Below are positions 49,477 through 58,631 of a stretch of DNA of 64,000 nucleotides, one piece after another. Numbering within the stretch: the stretch's first letter is position 1; the number at the start of each line of letters is the position of its first letter. The notes beneath the pieces are model-generated. The model did not search any database, was not told where the DNA came from, and worked only from the letters and a program-made list of their open reading frames with translations. Made by a program: the position numbers and the translations under genes. Source of the stretch: Nematocida ironsii (taxonomy: Eukaryota; Microsporidia); contig LTDK01000172.1 of the NCBI GenBank assembly GCA_001642415.1, positions 1 to 64,000 of the forward strand. Direction: 5' to 3'.

Positions 49477-50068
49477 TTTAGTCTTTTTATTTCGGGTTAT
49501 GTCGGGTTATTCACATGCAATTATAAAGACTTCTAATATAACTTAATGGTTAACTTCTTAATGGCTTACTTATCCTTGAGTATAACCCAAAATCTACACT
49601 GTAAATACTCTGAAATTCAAATATTTATTAAATTTATATAACCCGAAATAACCCGATTTTATAATAACCAATAAATTGCTATAAATAGTATACATAGCCT
49701 TTTAAGAATGAATTCTCCCTTCTCATTTATTTCTTTATAATATTCTGTTATACAATACATTTATAATAAAATATTTTATATACTGTACAATAATTAATAT
49801 ACAAAATTAAAAATATTCACTTTAATAATATTAATTTCGGGTTATATCGGGTTATGAAGTATAAGGAGTTAGTATAGTACATAATAAACCAGTAAATTAC
49901 GATATATACTGATAGTATACTAAATATGTAAATATTTTTAATTGGTCAGTTATGAAAAAGGATAAAAAATCAAAATTTTCAGTTATTTTTATTGGTTACA
50001 TAAAAAATCAAAAACAATGGCATATCCTATTGGTACTATAACTGATTAATTCAAGTATAAATAAGAGA
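49477..50068. promoter_or_regulatory. Spacer with three paired CGGGTTAT motifs
   Basis: The divergent spacer carries the double motif three times: TTCGGGTTATGTCGGGTTAT at 49491-49510 (14 bp before the helicase ATG), ATAACCCGAAATAACCCGA near 49637-49656, and TCGGGTTATATCGGGTTAT at 49838-49856. No gene is seen. The density and closeness to two starts suggest a regulatory role, which is an inference. Confidence 0.5.
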
Positions 50069-50533
50069 ATGAATTATAGAAGTATAATGAGATTCACAAC
50101 AACAGTATTAATATTAGCAATAGTTCTATCTATATTCAGCATAGTAAAAGCAAACCCAAAAGAAGCCGAGAAGAAAGGAATGGCAGGTAAACAAGACCCA
50201 AATAAAAAGAATGCACCAGGCAAGGAAGGACAGCCACCTGCACCTGGTAAAGAGGGACAACCACCTGCACCTGGTAAAGAGGGACAGCCACCTGCACCTG
50301 GTAAGGAAGGACAACCACCTGCACCAGGTAAGGATGGTAAGCCACAGGATGGTGTAAAACCAGAAGAAAAGCCAAATTGCTCAGATCCTAATTGCACTGA
50401 TCCAAAATGTGCTGGTAAGAAATGTGAAGGACCAAATTGCACAAATCCTAACTGCACTGATCCTAACTGCCCTAAAAAAGAAGAAAAAAAACCAGAAGAA
50501 AAACCAGCAGCAAATCCAAACCCTAAAAAGTAA
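50069..50533 (+). CDS. Secreted repeat protein, PGKEGQPPA repeats and Cys motifs
   Basis: The 154-residue protein has a clear signal peptide (hydrophobic core about residues 10-26, likely cut after KA-N). The mature part is Lys/Pro/Gly-rich and contains five tandem copies of the nonapeptide PGKEGQPPA (the last with D and K changes), encoded by a 27-bp DNA repeat at about 50217-50342. A second half has N-C-(S/T)-(D/N)-P repeats: NCSDPNCTDPKC and NCTNPNCTDPNCP, about nine cysteines in all. There is no GPI or membrane tail. Repetitive, Cys-containing secreted proteins of microsporidia are often spore-wall or polar-tube components, which is the most likely place but unproven. Confidence 0.8.
   Translation: MNYRSIMRFTTTVLILAIVLSIFSIVKANPKEAEKKGMAGKQDPNKKNAPGKEGQPPAPGKEGQPPAPGKEGQPPAPGKEGQPPAPGKDGKPQDGVKPEEKPNCSDPNCTDPKCAGKKCEGPNCTNPNCTDPNCPKKEEKKPEEKPAANPNPKK
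50217..50342 (+). repeat. 27-bp coding tandem repeat
   Basis: CCACCTGCACCTGGTAAAGA followed by GGGACAA and close variants recur with a 27-bp period inside the secreted protein gene, keeping the frame. Confidence 0.88.
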
Positions 50534-51296
50534 AAATATTTAAAATATATTACACATTGTATATAAAGTACTATAACAGTACATTATAACAAAAACATAT
50601 AAATAAAATTATGTTTTAAATTATCTTATTATTTATAAATACAATTATACAACAGAAATATAATAGTAATAGTATACAATAGACATAGGCATACAACAGA
50701 CATAGGCATACAACAGACATAGGCATACACTAGTAATAGTATACAACAGACATAGGCATACACCATGTACAGGTATACACCAGTACTACTTATACTTATA
50801 TATACTATACTAGTACATATACACTAGTACTAATTATACATACACCAGCATATATGCCATGTACATGCATAGACTTATACATATACCATATATATACTAT
50901 ACTAGTACATATACCTATATACACCAGCATATACTAACTAATACTATACACATACTACTATACTTATACACATACTACTATACTTATATACATGGGCCTA
51001 TACAGTACTATACACATATCCATATACTACTACTAGTGCATATACTAATATACACATACTACTAGTGCATATACTAATATACACCACATACACACACTAA
51101 TACTACTATACTTATATACACCACATATACACACTAATACATACTACTAGTATACACTGATACACATATACACTCATATTATACATATACTCATATACAC
51201 TCATATTATACATAATTTACTTTTTATATTTTTATTTATTCTCTTCTCATTCCCTTCCCATCTCTTCTTCTTTCTCTTCTTCTTTCTCTTCATATT
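50534..51296. repeat. Simple-sequence spacer with ACAACAGACATAGGCAT repeats
   Basis: The left part (about 50672-50765) repeats ACAACAGACATAGGCATAC with a period near 19 bp. The rest (50766-51215) is a mosaic of TATACACATACTACTA and CCATATATAC strings. A pyrimidine run (TTCTTCTTTCTC, about 51238-51294) ends it. No gene is seen. Confidence 0.8.
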
Positions 51297-51659
51297 TTAT
51301 TCTGTATATCCAAGTACTTCCTTTACTGTTTCAATAACTTCATGGTCACTCGGTATACTCTTTATGTGTACAGGATTAGATATGGTAAATTCAACTGATA
51401 ATTCATCAATCACACTATCTATCCTGTTATTCCACTCTTCAACTTGTACTGGACTTATCCTGCTTCTTTCTTGTATAAAATACGTCTCACACTCTGGTAA
51501 TATTTTAGTGGATAGAAATACTTCTGGTATCTGAAAATTAGCTGTGCTCGGTACAAGTGATATCCCTTCACACTCTTCACTCTCTAATATTATATTCAGT
51601 GATTCTGCCCTCTTTAATGGATTCTTTTTATTTTTCAGTATTTCCTTGAGTCGCTCCAT
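51297..51659 (-). CDS. Hypothetical protein, 120 aa
   Basis: The frame starts with an ATG 29 bp from the divergent uS3 gene, close packing that supports a real gene. The product is acidic (LESEECEG, the C-terminal SDHEVIETVKEV), with a helical N-terminus (MERLKEILKNKKNP) and no membrane segment. I recognise no family. It probably belongs to a small nuclear complex subunit class, but nothing specific can be said. Confidence 0.65.
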   Translation of the reverse strand: MERLKEILKNKKNPLKRAESLNIILESEECEGISLVPSTANFQIPEVFLSTKILPECETYFIQERSRISPVQVEEWNNRIDSVIDELSVEFTISNPVHIKSIPSDHEVIETVKEVLGYTE

Positions 51660-51683
51660 TTTTATTTTATTTTATTTTCTACC

Positions 51684-51688
51684 CCCAG
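51684..51688 (+). promoter_or_regulatory. CCC-like motif immediately before the uS3 start
   Basis: The ATG of uS3 is preceded by ACCCCCAG. C- or G-run motifs right upstream of start codons are a known microsporidian expression signal, especially for ribosomal protein genes. The CAG would also fit a 3' splice site, but no 5' exon is visible. Confidence 0.5.
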
Positions 51689-52423
51689 ATGACTCAAATA
51701 GAAAGAAGAGAAAAACGGTATGAAGCAATGGCAGATGATTTAGCAATTGTTAATCAAGGATTAATATATACAGAATTAAATGAGATGTTCTCTAAATTTA
51801 TGGAGAATGATGGATATGCTGGAATGGATTATAAACCGTATACTAGTCCTATTGAAATAACACTCAAACTGGGCAAGCCATCTGGTATGCTAGAAGATAA
51901 TAAGTTAAGGATTAAACAGCTTATATCATTAATACAGATGAGATTTAGACTAGAAGAAGGATCCGTCTCTATATTCATAGAGCAAGTAAAGAACAGAGCA
52001 CTTAATGCACAGATACAGGCTGATTTAATAAAGGAGAAATTAGGAGCAGGTATTCCTGTTAGAAGGGTAGTATCTGGTGCCATTAGAACCATAATGGAGG
52101 GAGGTGCATCTGGTGCTGAAGTGATTATCTCAGGAAAATTAAAGGGACAAAGAGCTAGAAGTTATAAAGTATCTGAAGGTATCTTAAAACACTCTGGTAA
52201 TTCAACCAAGGATTACGTCAAGAAGGGAATGTCCAGTATACTCTTAAAACAGGGTATCCTTGGAATAAAAGTGGGTATTACACTGAAATATGATCCAACT
52301 GGAAAGGTGGGTACTCCTGTGCAGCACCCAAGTAATGTGACTATTTTCTCACAGGAAGAACTTGAGCAGATGAGGAAAGTAAAGACTGCTAAGCCAGTAA
52401 AGGCATACAGTCACAGCAAATAA
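51689..52423 (+). CDS. RPS3: 40S ribosomal protein uS3 (RPS3)
   Basis: The 244-residue protein is a complete uS3. The N-terminal KH domain (about residues 20-95) is followed by the C-terminal domain containing LGAGIPVRRVVSGAIRT, GASGAEVIISGKLKGQRA and the segment from GILGIKVGITLKYDP. It lies at the mRNA entry of the 40S subunit. The normal eukaryotic length is about 230-245 residues. It is the most conserved gene in the region and has the expected CCC-type start context. Confidence 0.97.
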   Translation: MTQIERREKRYEAMADDLAIVNQGLIYTELNEMFSKFMENDGYAGMDYKPYTSPIEITLKLGKPSGMLEDNKLRIKQLISLIQMRFRLEEGSVSIFIEQVKNRALNAQIQADLIKEKLGAGIPVRRVVSGAIRTIMEGGASGAEVIISGKLKGQRARSYKVSEGILKHSGNSTKDYVKKGMSSILLKQGILGIKVGITLKYDPTGKVGTPVQHPSNVTIFSQEELEQMRKVKTAKPVKAYSHSK

Positions 52424-52888
52424 ACTTATTTACTTATACAATATTATAGTACTTTATACACAATGCGTAAATAATTATATACACACTCCATTTATTATTA
52501 CACATAGAGTATTAATTAATACTTTATACACAATACGCATAATATAATATAATATACTACACATTGTGTAAATAATTCTGTATAAAATATTTTATACTAA
52601 TAAATAAAACTATACACACACTCCATTTATTATTACACATAGAGTATTAATTATTACTTTATACACAATGTATAATTAATTATATATAATATACTACACA
52701 TTGTGTAAATAATTCTATTTATATACTACACAAGTATACTCCATTTATTATTACACATACTGTACTAATTATTGAATTATTACTATTACTTTATACACAA
52801 TGTATAATTAATTATATACACACTCCATTTATTATTACACATACTGTACTAATTATTACTTATAAGTATATATATATTTAATCTTAAG
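52424..52888. repeat. AT-rich spacer of ACTCCATTTATTATTACACATA repeats
   Basis: Units combining ACACACTCCATTTATTATTA, CACATAGAGTATTAATTA and CTTTATACACAATG recur four times with a period of about 130 bp or less. ACACATTGTGT palindromes occur within. No gene is seen. Confidence 0.75.
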
Positions 52889-53812
52889 CTATATAAGAGA
52901 AAGTACTTCTTTAATATTCTCCTGTGTAGGTGGTGATACCCAAACATACCCGTTCATGCTGAATATGCACATAGAACTGCTTACATCAGGTGGATGTAAT
53001 AAATACTTCCTGCTCTGAAGTATCCCCACCTTTAAAAGTACTCCATTCTTAAGTACACCCATACCAGGAATAGATTCAGTACGACAGGATATAACTGACT
53101 CACAGTGTAAAGAATCCTCTACTACTTGACCAAGCAGTACATCACCTACACTCAGCGTAACACGATTCCTTTTTGTGGCTGATGGGAAGTCTAAGTAGTT
53201 TATAATAGCGTATGATGGACCACCTATATCTACCTTATACGTATCCTTACCTTTCCCTTTAACTACTCCTAATACAATATCATCTAATAATGGCAAGTAC
53301 CTGAACTGCTTATAATTAACCCAGTACTTCCCCATGCCTAATGATAATAATTCACCTACAGCACATGATACATGTACACTATTACTTACTGTACTATGTG
53401 CATTATGTCTTGTACTATGTGCATTACTTATTGTACTATGTGCACTATTTAATGTATTACTTAATGTACTATGTGTACTATTTAATGTATTACTTAATGT
53501 ACTATTTAATGTATTACTTATTGTACTATGTGTATTACTTATTGTACTATGTGCATTATGTCTTGTACTATGTGCATTACTTATTGTACTATGTGTATTA
53601 CTTACTGTACTATGTGTATTATGTCTTGTACTATGTGCATTACTTATTGTACTATGTGTACTATTTAATGTACTATGTGCATTACTTTTAATACATTGTG
53701 CATTACTTATTGTACTATGTGTACTATGTCTTGTTATTTCTTCTGTCTTTATACCTAATGATGTATTTATTATGTCATGTTTTAATATTTTCTCACCCGG
53801 TAATAAGAACAT
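52889..53812 (-). CDS. RRP40: Exosome cap subunit Rrp40 (EXOSC3) with repeat insertion
   Basis: This is a cap protein of the RNA exosome. The S1 domain is clear (YKQFRYLPLLDDIVLGVVKG, DTYKVDIGG, then FPSATKRNRVTLSVGD), as is the following KH-like domain (IPGMGVLKNGVLLKVG). ATKRNR is specific for Rrp40/Rrp4-type caps. The N-terminal domain begins normally (FLLPGEKIL) but is interrupted at residues 28-145 by a Ser/Thr/His/Asn tract with units such as HSTISNAHST and RHNAHST. Without it the protein would be about 190 residues, similar to small Rrp40 homologues. The insertion is in frame and probably translated. Confidence 0.87.
   Translation of the reverse strand: MFLLPGEKILKHDIINTSLGIKTEEITRHSTHSTISNAQCIKSNAHSTLNSTHSTISNAHSTRHNTHSTVSNTHSTISNAHSTRHNAHSTISNTHSTISNTLNSTLSNTLNSTHSTLSNTLNSAHSTISNAHSTRHNAHSTVSNSVHVSCAVGELLSLGMGKYWVNYKQFRYLPLLDDIVLGVVKGKGKDTYKVDIGGPSYAIINYLDFPSATKRNRVTLSVGDVLLGQVVEDSLHCESVISCRTESIPGMGVLKNGVLLKVGILQSRKYLLHPPDVSSSMCIFSMNGYVWVSPPTQENIKEVLSLI
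53378..53731 (-). repeat. Minisatellite inside the Rrp40 gene
   Basis: On the plus strand the units are ACTTATTGTACTATGTGCATT and ATGTCTTGTACTATGTGCATT variants with 12- to 30-bp periods. They read in frame on the minus strand. The sequence resembles the intergenic TTACTTATTGTACTATGT family, which suggests that an intergenic-type repeat has entered the gene. Confidence 0.85.
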
Positions 53813-53872
53813 TCTAAATAAAATATTTATAAATTCTTAAATTGTTTCATTTTTAGTCTGTTTACTATACAA
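53813..53872. promoter_or_regulatory. 60-bp divergent spacer with AAATATTT core
   Basis: The spacer between the Rrp40 and Pbp1 starts contains AAAATATTTATAAATTC near its left end. It must serve both genes. Confidence 0.4.
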
Positions 53873-55633
53873 ATGAACACACAAAAGGAGGATTCTAAGG
53901 TTAAAAAGGCTTTTGATTATGATAAGAAGAAGAAGGATAAGATAAAACCAGAAAAAGGACTCAGAATACCATGTGATATAAAGAAAGGAGACTTTTATAA
54001 AGTTACACTGCATAATAATGAGAATGGCACTGGGAGGGTGGTTGACTTCAATGAGAAAGAGATAAGATTTAGTGAGTACACAGAGAGTGACAGTACAGTA
54101 GTATATGAATATACGCATAAGGTAGATAATATAATAAGTATGGAACCAATGATACAGTCACTACAGAAAGAGAAGAGTGTTAAGAATAATATAGTTATAG
54201 TTACAATGAGGACTGGGACTACTGGATATGGTGAATTACAACGGGAGACTAAAGATGTACTTGTATTGGATAATTTCGTATTTTTCTCTGATGGATCTAT
54301 TCCTTATGATATTACCATAAAGAAAGTATTAATAAGGGAGTATCTGAAATTGAATGTGCCTGTAGGGGAAGTGATTGATAGTGAAGAATTAGAGAGGACA
54401 TTTCAAATTGATGGTGAGATAAGTAAGAAGAAAGAAGGGAGAGTTAAAGAATTACAGCCATTTTATAGTTCTACGGATACGCCTGTAAATGAGAGTATTC
54501 ATAAGGCAGGGTATGGTAAAAGAGTGTGGAATCAGTTTGAAGCTAATGAGAAATTATTTGGGATGAAAGCTACGTTTGATGAGTCTATGTACACAACGGT
54601 TTTAGATAAGAATTCAAAAGAGTACAAGAAATATGCGCATGAAGCAGAATGTATTGCCAGGAAGATTGATAAGCCATCTTCATCAAATCCACACATAGAA
54701 GAAGAAAGAGGCAGAATCAGTAATAAACCAGAGGATGAGAAGTATGGATCAGCATTCTCAAAAAAAGATCCAAGAAGAGAGAATAAAGAAGTAAAAGAAT
54801 CAGTTAAGGAAGTGCCCAGGGAAGTAAAAGAATCAGTTAGGGAAGTAAAGGAATGTGCTAAAGAATCAAATAAAGAATGTGCTAAGGAGGAGACTAAAGA
54901 AATAAAAGAACAAAATAAAGAGGCTGCTGTAGAAGTAAAGGATATTACTAAAGAAGTAAAGGATATTACTAAAGATATATCTCATGCTGAACCAAAAAGT
55001 ACTGAATCTGTTGATGTGCCTGTATCTGAGACTAAACAGAATATACAGAAGAAGAATATAATCTCTACACCACACATGAAAAGTACATCACCAAAGAAAC
55101 AGGATAAGACTAAACCTGTACCCCGTGCAATTATAGCACAAGCAGGTGTGGATTTAAGTGATATGGTATTCTCCAGTATGAGAAATAAGAATAAAGCAGA
55201 TTCTGTCCATTCTCCAGCACAGACACCTGATAAAGAAAAGAAAGAAGAGAAGAAACCTTTTGTTAAGAAAATAAAACCAGAAGATGCACAGAAATCAAAT
55301 ACAACACCACGACAGACAGGAAGGAGACTTAACCCAGCTGCGAATATGTTTGATCCCGTCACTGCCAAAAGGACTGAATTTGTTGTTACACCAGGAGTGG
55401 CAAAACAGCTTAGAGAACTTGGTGAGGCATGGACAGTCACTGGACAAGTCAGTGAAGCCCTGTGGAAGAAACCAAGCGAATCAATAAAAAATGAAAATTC
55501 AGAAAAAGAAATAATGGAAAAAGAAGAAGATTTAAAGAAAAAAAAGATTGAAAAAGAAGAAGAAAAAAGATCATTTAGGAATAATTTTATACCAAAAAAG
55601 GAATATTCTAACAAATACTATAAGAAACCATAA
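53873..55633 (+). CDS. PBP1: Pbp1/ataxin-2 homologue (LSm-like and LsmAD domains)
   Basis: The 586-residue protein has the ataxin-2 order. An LSm-like fold at about residues 45-165 is followed by the LsmAD domain (about 180-270), whose signature is strong: RVWNQFEANEKLFGMKATFDE with YTTVLDKNSKEYKKYAHEA. After that comes a long disordered Lys/Glu-rich region with KEVKE repeats (about 300-370), then a segment ending in a basic, Glu-rich tail. Pbp1 regulates polyadenylation and stress granules. A PAM2-like motif may lie in the segment with NPAANMFDP, which I cannot confirm. Confidence 0.88.
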   Translation: MNTQKEDSKVKKAFDYDKKKKDKIKPEKGLRIPCDIKKGDFYKVTLHNNENGTGRVVDFNEKEIRFSEYTESDSTVVYEYTHKVDNIISMEPMIQSLQKEKSVKNNIVIVTMRTGTTGYGELQRETKDVLVLDNFVFFSDGSIPYDITIKKVLIREYLKLNVPVGEVIDSEELERTFQIDGEISKKKEGRVKELQPFYSSTDTPVNESIHKAGYGKRVWNQFEANEKLFGMKATFDESMYTTVLDKNSKEYKKYAHEAECIARKIDKPSSSNPHIEEERGRISNKPEDEKYGSAFSKKDPRRENKEVKESVKEVPREVKESVREVKECAKESNKECAKEETKEIKEQNKEAAVEVKDITKEVKDITKDISHAEPKSTESVDVPVSETKQNIQKKNIISTPHMKSTSPKKQDKTKPVPRAIIAQAGVDLSDMVFSSMRNKNKADSVHSPAQTPDKEKKEEKKPFVKKIKPEDAQKSNTTPRQTGRRLNPAANMFDPVTAKRTEFVVTPGVAKQLRELGEAWTVTGQVSEALWKKPSESIKNENSEKEIMEKEEDLKKKKIEKEEEKRSFRNNFIPKKEYSNKYYKKP

Positions 55634-55753
55634 ATTATCTTTATTTCTACTTAATCCATTGGTATAGCGGATAATTCTATTCATAATAAATCTCTCAAAT
55701 TTAATATTTAATTTTTAGGGGTTAACTCCTTTATAAGGGATGATGAGTGTACG
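55634..55753. other. Convergent spacer, no gene
   Basis: The spacer between Pbp1 and RIO2 contains ATTGGTATAGCGGATAA, which looks like part of a tRNA D-arm, but no tRNA can be folded around it. Confidence 0.4.
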
Positions 55754-56596
55754 CTAGAAATGTTTAAAGTATGTTTCAATCGCATCTTTATCTCTTTTTA
55801 AGTACTCCTCTGCTTTTTTATCTGTTATTTTTACCATTTGTGGGAAGTCTATTATCTTTACTCGTTTAAAATCATCTCGTACCATGATATTAAACTCATT
55901 GAAATCTCCGTGTACATATCCAATCTCATATAATCTGTCAATTATCGTATAAAGAGTGGTTTTAAGTGCTACAGGGATAATTTTAGATGATCTTTGAAGT
56001 TTGGACATTGCAGTATACCCCTCTAAATACTCCATTACAACAATGTGTCTGTTCTGAGCATACGGACGAGGCATGGGAAGTCGTTTACTGTATAACTCTG
56101 TCATGTACTCATACTCCTTCTGTGCTGATAATCTGGATAAGTACATCCAGGAAGTGTGCTTTCTCTTCTGGTGGTAATCTCTCGTGTTCTTTACTGCCTT
56201 GAAACAAACCCTGCCTAGCTTATGAATCTTTACACATAAAAGCTTCTTCTCTGGTGATATGCCCAGGAATAAGTCAGACTCTTTCCCTACACCGATCTTA
56301 TTCGCAATTCCTTCTATTATACCTTCTTTCTGTAGTGCATATAGTGCTAAATTATCATATCCATTATACGTAAGAGCATACCCTTCATACCCCGTCTCTA
56401 TACTGGGAATACTCTTCAGAAATGTCTGCCTTACAAGATCTGATATAATCCCGTCCATATCACAATTCACATTGGATATTTTGCTAATTAAATCAACAGG
56501 CACTGACTCGTGGTTTTTACTGCCCATCTCCACTGCCATTAGCACTCTAAAGTGATTTCCGGATAAAAACTGCATTTGGTTGCACGTAAATTTCAT
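55754..56596 (-). CDS. RIO2: RIO2 atypical kinase/ATPase
   Basis: This 280-residue protein has the RIO2 layout: an N-terminal winged helix (LSGNHFRVLMAVEMG, then NHESVPVDLIS), a RIO kinase domain with the nucleotide loop KIGVGKESDLF, VKIHKLGR containing the catalytic Lys, GYVHGDFNEFNIMV (catalytic Asp) and IIDFPQMV (metal-binding Asp). RIO2 releases factors in the last step of 40S maturation. It is shorter than yeast RIO2 (425 aa), lacking the C-terminal extension. Its ATG overlaps the IRE1 stop codon in ATGA (56593-56596), so both genes are tightly packed on one strand. Confidence 0.93.
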   Translation of the reverse strand: MKFTCNQMQFLSGNHFRVLMAVEMGSKNHESVPVDLISKISNVNCDMDGIISDLVRQTFLKSIPSIETGYEGYALTYNGYDNLALYALQKEGIIEGIANKIGVGKESDLFLGISPEKKLLCVKIHKLGRVCFKAVKNTRDYHQKRKHTSWMYLSRLSAQKEYEYMTELYSKRLPMPRPYAQNRHIVVMEYLEGYTAMSKLQRSSKIIPVALKTTLYTIIDRLYEIGYVHGDFNEFNIMVRDDFKRVKIIDFPQMVKITDKKAEEYLKRDKDAIETYFKHF

Positions 56597-58620
56597 TGTG
56601 GTTGGAATATTTCTACAAAAATTTTTTCATTAAGTAACCCGTACTCCTCTGCCGTATAATAAATAAATAAAATAATGTATGAGAATCTTTTGAAGAAATA
56701 CGTTATAAATACGGATATTTCTCTGTTAAAGTACTCCTGGCCTGGAGTGGGTATGGACTGGAAGTGTCTTCCATTATTTCTAATGAGTCTTAGAAGGTCT
56801 CTGAGTGCTTTTGTGTTATAATAGTACTTTCCATTCCTGGTTAAGTAATTAAGAAGGTCTGCATCAATGTATACATCCCAGTTGGATGGGTCTGATTGCA
56901 TAAGAAGAGTAATCCTACTGGTTTCTAAGACTTTCAGTTTTGGATGGTCAAATACGAAATCACTGAATAGTGACAGAAATTCTAATGACTGTGTGTTAGT
57001 CCAAAAAAGTGGATGTGGTACTTTTGATGGAATGACTGCATTGTTAACTAATGAAGATATCCAATCAAATAGTTCTATCTGGTACTTTGTATTTACATCT
57101 ATGATGAATTTTGGATATTTCCTATAATCATATAATAAAATATCTGGAATTGCATCTGAGAAGGGTTTGTTAGTGCAAATTCCTGTGGTATTTCTTGGAT
57201 TATTATATGTACTCGTATGCGTACTGTAGAATAATTCTGCTAATGAAAGATAATCCGTACGCATCCATATTTCCAGATACTTTCTGTTTATACAGTGTAA
57301 ATGCTCTGTGGTAATTGGCGGTCCTTCATTCTTAGCAAGTACTTCTGCCCTCTTTAATATTTCATGCGTAATTACCATGTTCTCTACACCCAGTAGTAAA
57401 ATTGTGTTCATCTGTGTAATAAATACATTATCTACAGATAAATTCACTCCTGCTATACCCTTATCATGTAATTCCTGTACATATACGTATATCATAAATA
57501 ACATATCAATTGTGCTCCTTGGGGTGCTTATAAGCTCTGATAAGCTCTGAATCTCCTTTGGGTATACCATATAATAATACTCATTTGTTTCTTCTGTATA
57601 CATACACGTAGTCTGTATTCTGTTTAATAAAATCAGATTTTGGTACTCCTTTACTTCCTTTTCATTGGTTTTTTCGAATGTTCTTATAAATACACTCTTC
57701 TTCCCGAAAAGTGTACCCGAATACATTCTTGAATCTGTACATATTTTATTTGTAATAATAATAGAATTGTCTTTATACCCAAATATACGAATAATCACAG
57801 GAATAAAAAGGAAAATACACCCAATACTCAGTCCAACCCATAACATACACAGAATTACTCTGTCTAGTATAAGCTTATCACCCTCAGATACATCAGATAC
57901 AATTATCTGTGAGAAATAGTACATATTATCTATCTCCTTTAATAAGTAAATAGGTGTATTATGCACTGACATCAAATAGGATATAATAGGTTTATAAATA
58001 GACTCTCTACTGACGGTTGTTCTGTTTATGATTGTTGTAATTTCCCTGTCAATATACTCAACTATACCACCTTCTCTGAATATTTTTGTTACTACTTCAT
58101 TATACACACATATAATTACACCTATACTTGACCTGATATATTCTACACCAATTCTTTTCTCTTTTGATAAAATCATTCCACCACTCATTATCTGCCTATT
58201 ACTCTTATTAGACAGTATACCTGGAATATTAATACCACTTACTTCACACGTACGCTGCATGCTCATACTCCCATAATTCTGTACTCTGCTTAATTTTACA
58301 TTTACATTATTTTGTATACCACCAATATTTCTGATACTTTCTGTGTCTGGCAGTGGTTGCAAAGTATTCACATTATCTGAATTTTCAATTATTTCTGAAT
58401 TTCTCTCTTTCGGAATATTTGTAATTCTGTCATGGACTGTCGTAAATTGGTGTAGTGGTGCAGAGAATGTCTCAATGACTTGGTGCCTGTTTAAATTGTA
58501 CAAATTCATTTGGTCACCGACCTTAAATAGTACAAAATCATTTGATTCCTTCTCTTTCCTTATGTTCACCTTACACAAGCACACAGTCACAAAGTATAAA
58601 ACTGCGAGTGCTCGCACCAT
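56593..58620 (-). CDS. IRE1: IRE1-like ER stress sensor with degenerate kinase and conserved RNase (KEN) domain
   Basis: The 675-residue protein has a signal peptide (residues 1-16), a luminal part, one membrane helix (about 255-280), a kinase-like domain (about 300-525) and a C-terminal KEN RNase domain (about 535-625). KEN signs are HPLFWTNTQSLEFL and ALRDLLRLIRNNGRHF, with R614, N615 and H619 at the positions of the catalytic Arg, Asn and His. The kinase has lost key residues: IAGVNLSVDN stands where HRDLKPxN belongs (Asn393 for the Asp), GVE replaces DFG, and VFIRTF has Arg for the VAIK Lys. It should bind and signal by oligomerisation rather than by phosphorylation, if at all. The upstream ATG at 58641 overlaps the Gle1 gene and is rejected. 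Confidence 0.82.
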   Translation of the reverse strand: MVRALAVLYFVTVCLCKVNIRKEKESNDFVLFKVGDQMNLYNLNRHQVIETFSAPLHQFTTVHDRITNIPKERNSEIIENSDNVNTLQPLPDTESIRNIGGIQNNVNVKLSRVQNYGSMSMQRTCEVSGINIPGILSNKSNRQIMSGGMILSKEKRIGVEYIRSSIGVIICVYNEVVTKIFREGGIVEYIDREITTIINRTTVSRESIYKPIISYLMSVHNTPIYLLKEIDNMYYFSQIIVSDVSEGDKLILDRVILCMLWVGLSIGCIFLFIPVIIRIFGYKDNSIIITNKICTDSRMYSGTLFGKKSVFIRTFEKTNEKEVKEYQNLILLNRIQTTCMYTEETNEYYYMVYPKEIQSLSELISTPRSTIDMLFMIYVYVQELHDKGIAGVNLSVDNVFITQMNTILLLGVENMVITHEILKRAEVLAKNEGPPITTEHLHCINRKYLEIWMRTDYLSLAELFYSTHTSTYNNPRNTTGICTNKPFSDAIPDILLYDYRKYPKFIIDVNTKYQIELFDWISSLVNNAVIPSKVPHPLFWTNTQSLEFLSLFSDFVFDHPKLKVLETSRITLLMQSDPSNWDVYIDADLLNYLTRNGKYYYNTKALRDLLRLIRNNGRHFQSIPTPGQEYFNREISVFITYFFKRFSYIILFIYYTAEEYGLLNEKIFVEIFQPQ

Positions 58621-58631
58621 AAATATTTTTA
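58621..58631. promoter_or_regulatory. 11-bp divergent spacer with AAATATTT
   Basis: The whole distance between the IRE1 and Gle1 start codons is AAATATTTTTA. It contains the AAATATTT core, so the initiation sites of at least one gene must lie inside the other gene's coding region. Confidence 0.5.

Noticed and set aside
51670..51691. Intron 3' splice site before uS3 (pyrimidine tract, CAG at the ATG)
   Set aside because: The protein is complete from the ATG and no 5' exon or GT site is visible; a C-run start motif explains the sequence better.
53334..53840. Plus-strand frame of 168 codons, repeating Leu/Val/Cys
   Set aside because: It is the opposite-strand reading of the Rrp40 repeat; the minus frame has conserved exosome domains on both sides.
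55655..55745. Possible tRNA (ATTGGTATAGCGGAT looks like a D-arm, AGGGGTTAACTCCT like a T-arm)
   Set aside because: The T-loop lacks TTCRA, no 7-bp acceptor stem pairs the two ends and no anticodon arm can be drawn.
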